From NCBI RefSeq assembly GCF_027922165.1, contig NZ_BSFD01000006.1, positions 62,001 through 126,000 on the forward strand: 64,000 nucleotides of DNA. Reading direction: 5' to 3'. A model generated the notes under the pieces. The model saw nothing but the letters and a program-made list of their open reading frames with translations. It had not been told where the DNA came from and did not search any database. Made by a program: the position numbers and the translations under genes. Shown piece after piece: positions 62,914 to 64,000 of this stretch (positions within the stretch are counted from its first letter, which is position 1; each line of letters starts with the position of its first letter). Source of the stretch: Brevundimonas intermedia (GTDB taxonomy: Bacteria; Pseudomonadota; Alphaproteobacteria; Caulobacterales; Caulobacteraceae).

Positions 62914-63813
62914 ATGCTCCCCACCCTGCGTCAACTCCAGTATCTGAAGCTTCTCGCCGAACACGGCAGTTTCTCCCGCGCCGCCGAGGCCGCCCACGTC
63001 AGTCAGCCCGCCCTCAGCGCCGGGGTTCAGGAGCTGGAGCGGATCCTGGGCGCCCCCGTGGTCGAGCGGGCGCGCGGGGCCGTCATCATGACCGCCGTGG
63101 GGGTCGAGGCCGTGCGCCGGGCCGAGGACGTCCTGGCCCGGACCGAGGATCTGGTCGAGGCGGCCAAGAACGCGGGCCGGCTGCTGTCTGGCCGATTCCG
63201 CCTGGGCGTCATCCCGACCGTGGCCCCCTTCCTGCTGCCCGCCAAATTGCCGTCGCTGAAGACCGCCTACCCGAACCTGAAGCTGTTCATCCGCGAGGAC
63301 CTGACGCCCCGTCTGATCGCCGCCTTGAAAGCAGGCCAGGTCGACGCCGCCGTCATCGCCCTGCCCTATGACGCGCCGGGGGTCGAACACGCCCGCATCG
63401 GCGACGACGAGATCCTGGCCGCCGCCCCCCACGACCACGCCCTGGCCGCCCCCGGCCCGATCCGGCCCGGTTCGCTGCGGGCCGAAGATCTGATCCTGCT
63501 GGAAGACGGCCACTGTCTGCGCGACCACGCCCTGGCGGCGCTGGACATCGAGGCCCCGCGCGGCGACGACGTCTTCGCCGCCACCAGCCTGCACACCCTG
63601 GTCCAGATGGTCGGATCGGGCCTGGGGGTCAGCTTCCTGCCGAAGATGGCGGTCCAGGCCGGGCTGGCCGACACCCCCTCGGTCGTCATCCGCGCCTTCG
63701 AAAACCAGGCCGACGGCGCCCCGCCCCACCGCGAAATCGTCGTCGCCTGGCGCTCCGGCTCCAGCCGCGCGGCCGAAGCTCGGCTGTTGGCCGAGGCGCT
63801 GAAACTGGATTGA
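62914..63813 (+). CDS. oxyR: LysR-type peroxide regulator OxyR with a single cysteine
   Basis: 299-residue LysR family regulator. The HTH is in MLPTLRQLQYLKLLAEHGSF through HVSQPALSAGVQELERILG. The redox loop LEDGHCLRDHAL aligns with E. coli OxyR Cys199. The Cys208 position, nine residues later, is Leu, and this is the only cysteine in the protein. The ATG at 62914 gives the standard OxyR start; a TTG at 62896 is the alternative. No clear ribosome site lies before 62914, so the mRNA may have almost no leader. Confidence 0.93.
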   Translation: MLPTLRQLQYLKLLAEHGSFSRAAEAAHVSQPALSAGVQELERILGAPVVERARGAVIMTAVGVEAVRRAEDVLARTEDLVEAAKNAGRLLSGRFRLGVIPTVAPFLLPAKLPSLKTAYPNLKLFIREDLTPRLIAALKAGQVDAAVIALPYDAPGVEHARIGDDEILAAAPHDHALAAPGPIRPGSLRAEDLILLEDGHCLRDHALAALDIEAPRGDDVFAATSLHTLVQMVGSGLGVSFLPKMAVQAGLADTPSVVIRAFENQADGAPPHREIVVAWRSGSSRAAEARLLAEALKLD

Positions 63814-63823
63814 GGGTCGCAGG

Positions 63824-64000
63824 ATGACGGAGGCCAAGATCAGGATCGCCGTGATCGGTCCCGGCGCCATCGGCGGCACGGTGGCGGCCTGGCTGGCGCA
63901 ACGCGCGGATTTCGACGTCCTGGTCTGCGCCCGCACGCCGTTTGCGGACCTGGAGATCGAAACCCCCGGCGGCTCGATCGCCGCCACGCCGACGATCGCG
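63824..64000 (+). CDS. ketopantoate reductase (PanE/ApbA)-like, N-terminal part
   Basis: Partial: the window ends inside the gene after 59 codons. The start MTEAKIRIAVIGPGAIGGTV carries the NAD(P)-binding GPGAIG motif and LAQRADFDVLVCARTPF follows. This is the N-terminus of the PanE/ApbA family, which reduces 2-dehydropantoate to pantoate for coenzyme A. Other 2-hydroxyacid reductases of this fold cannot be excluded. It starts 10 bases after the oxyR stop, so it is probably co-transcribed. CGCAGG precedes the ATG closely. Confidence 0.85.
   Translation, partial: MTEAKIRIAVIGPGAIGGTVAAWLAQRADFDVLVCARTPFADLEIETPGGSIAATPTIA

Overview
The window is chromosomal DNA of a high-GC alphaproteobacterium, most likely a member of the Caulobacterales close to Brevundimonas or Caulobacter. 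The basis is the CgtA-type Obg GTPase, UrcA-family secreted proteins, an alphaproteobacterial RecA with a GTTC-N7-GTTC LexA site, the atpHAGDC order without atpI/B/E/F, a very short epsilon subunit, and the high G/C at codon third positions. This is a family-level inference; no rRNA is present. One tRNA gene (CAT anticodon) is present. I see no prophage, insertion sequence, integrase, CRISPR array or replication origin. Most of the window is densely packed core metabolism, with short accessory pockets.

Layout. 1-7.7 kb: obgE, a membrane-anchored unknown, a PLP enzyme translationally coupled to an MprF-like aminoacyl-phosphatidylglycerol synthase, a secreted Ala/Pro-rich protein, a GlsB/YeaQ membrane protein, an XRE regulator and a HisN-type phosphatase. 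7.7-8.4 kb: a lower-GC pocket with two small unknown genes. 8.4-11.3 kb: an operon-like set of two exported methyltransferase-like proteins and an alpha/beta hydrolase. 11.4-12.1 kb: a small heat shock gene with a sigma-32-type promoter and a possible RNA thermometer. 12.1-21.9 kb: rppH, a divergent polysaccharide deacetylase, ppc, two UrcA proteins around corA, an M3 peptidase and murI.

22-30.2 kb: a CDF zinc/cobalt exporter and a second membrane transporter with GTTAT/ATAAC inverted repeats upstream, the argH-lptM-lysA operon with tlpA starting head-to-head on argH, small lipoproteins, a small cysteine-patterned secreted protein, the tRNA and a PQQ-type sugar dehydrogenase. 30.2-34 kb: fadA-fadB beta-oxidation genes behind a LiuR-like site. 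34-40.1 kb: recA, an M28 peptidase, and a three-gene exported operon that includes a PAP2 phosphatase homologue lacking its catalytic histidines. 40.2-47 kb: oxidoreductases (LLM, AKR, SDR), hydrolases, an ArsR regulator, HIT and SIMPL proteins, and mdh. 47-52.5 kb: zapE, asd, rarD, a serine hydrolase and an unknown. 52.6-57.6 kb: the F1 ATP synthase operon. 57.8-64 kb: an EEP phosphatase, TerC, glutaminyl cyclase, divergent katG/oxyR, and the start of a ketopantoate reductase-like gene.

Functional links. asd, lysA, argH, murI and hisN supply amino acids and cell wall precursors. ppc and mdh feed the oxaloacetate/malate node. katG and oxyR form a divergent peroxide-response pair. recA and the LexA box mark the SOS response. 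Three families of intergenic repeats recur between genes, two of them present in two copies. The most unusual items are the single-cysteine OxyR, the histidine-less PAP2 homologue in a secreted operon, the CX10C-X5-CX10C miniprotein, the candidate thermosensor before hsp20, the exported methyltransferase pair, and the epsilon subunit without its C-terminal domain. Start codons were chosen from Shine-Dalgarno spacing and gene overlaps where these were visible.
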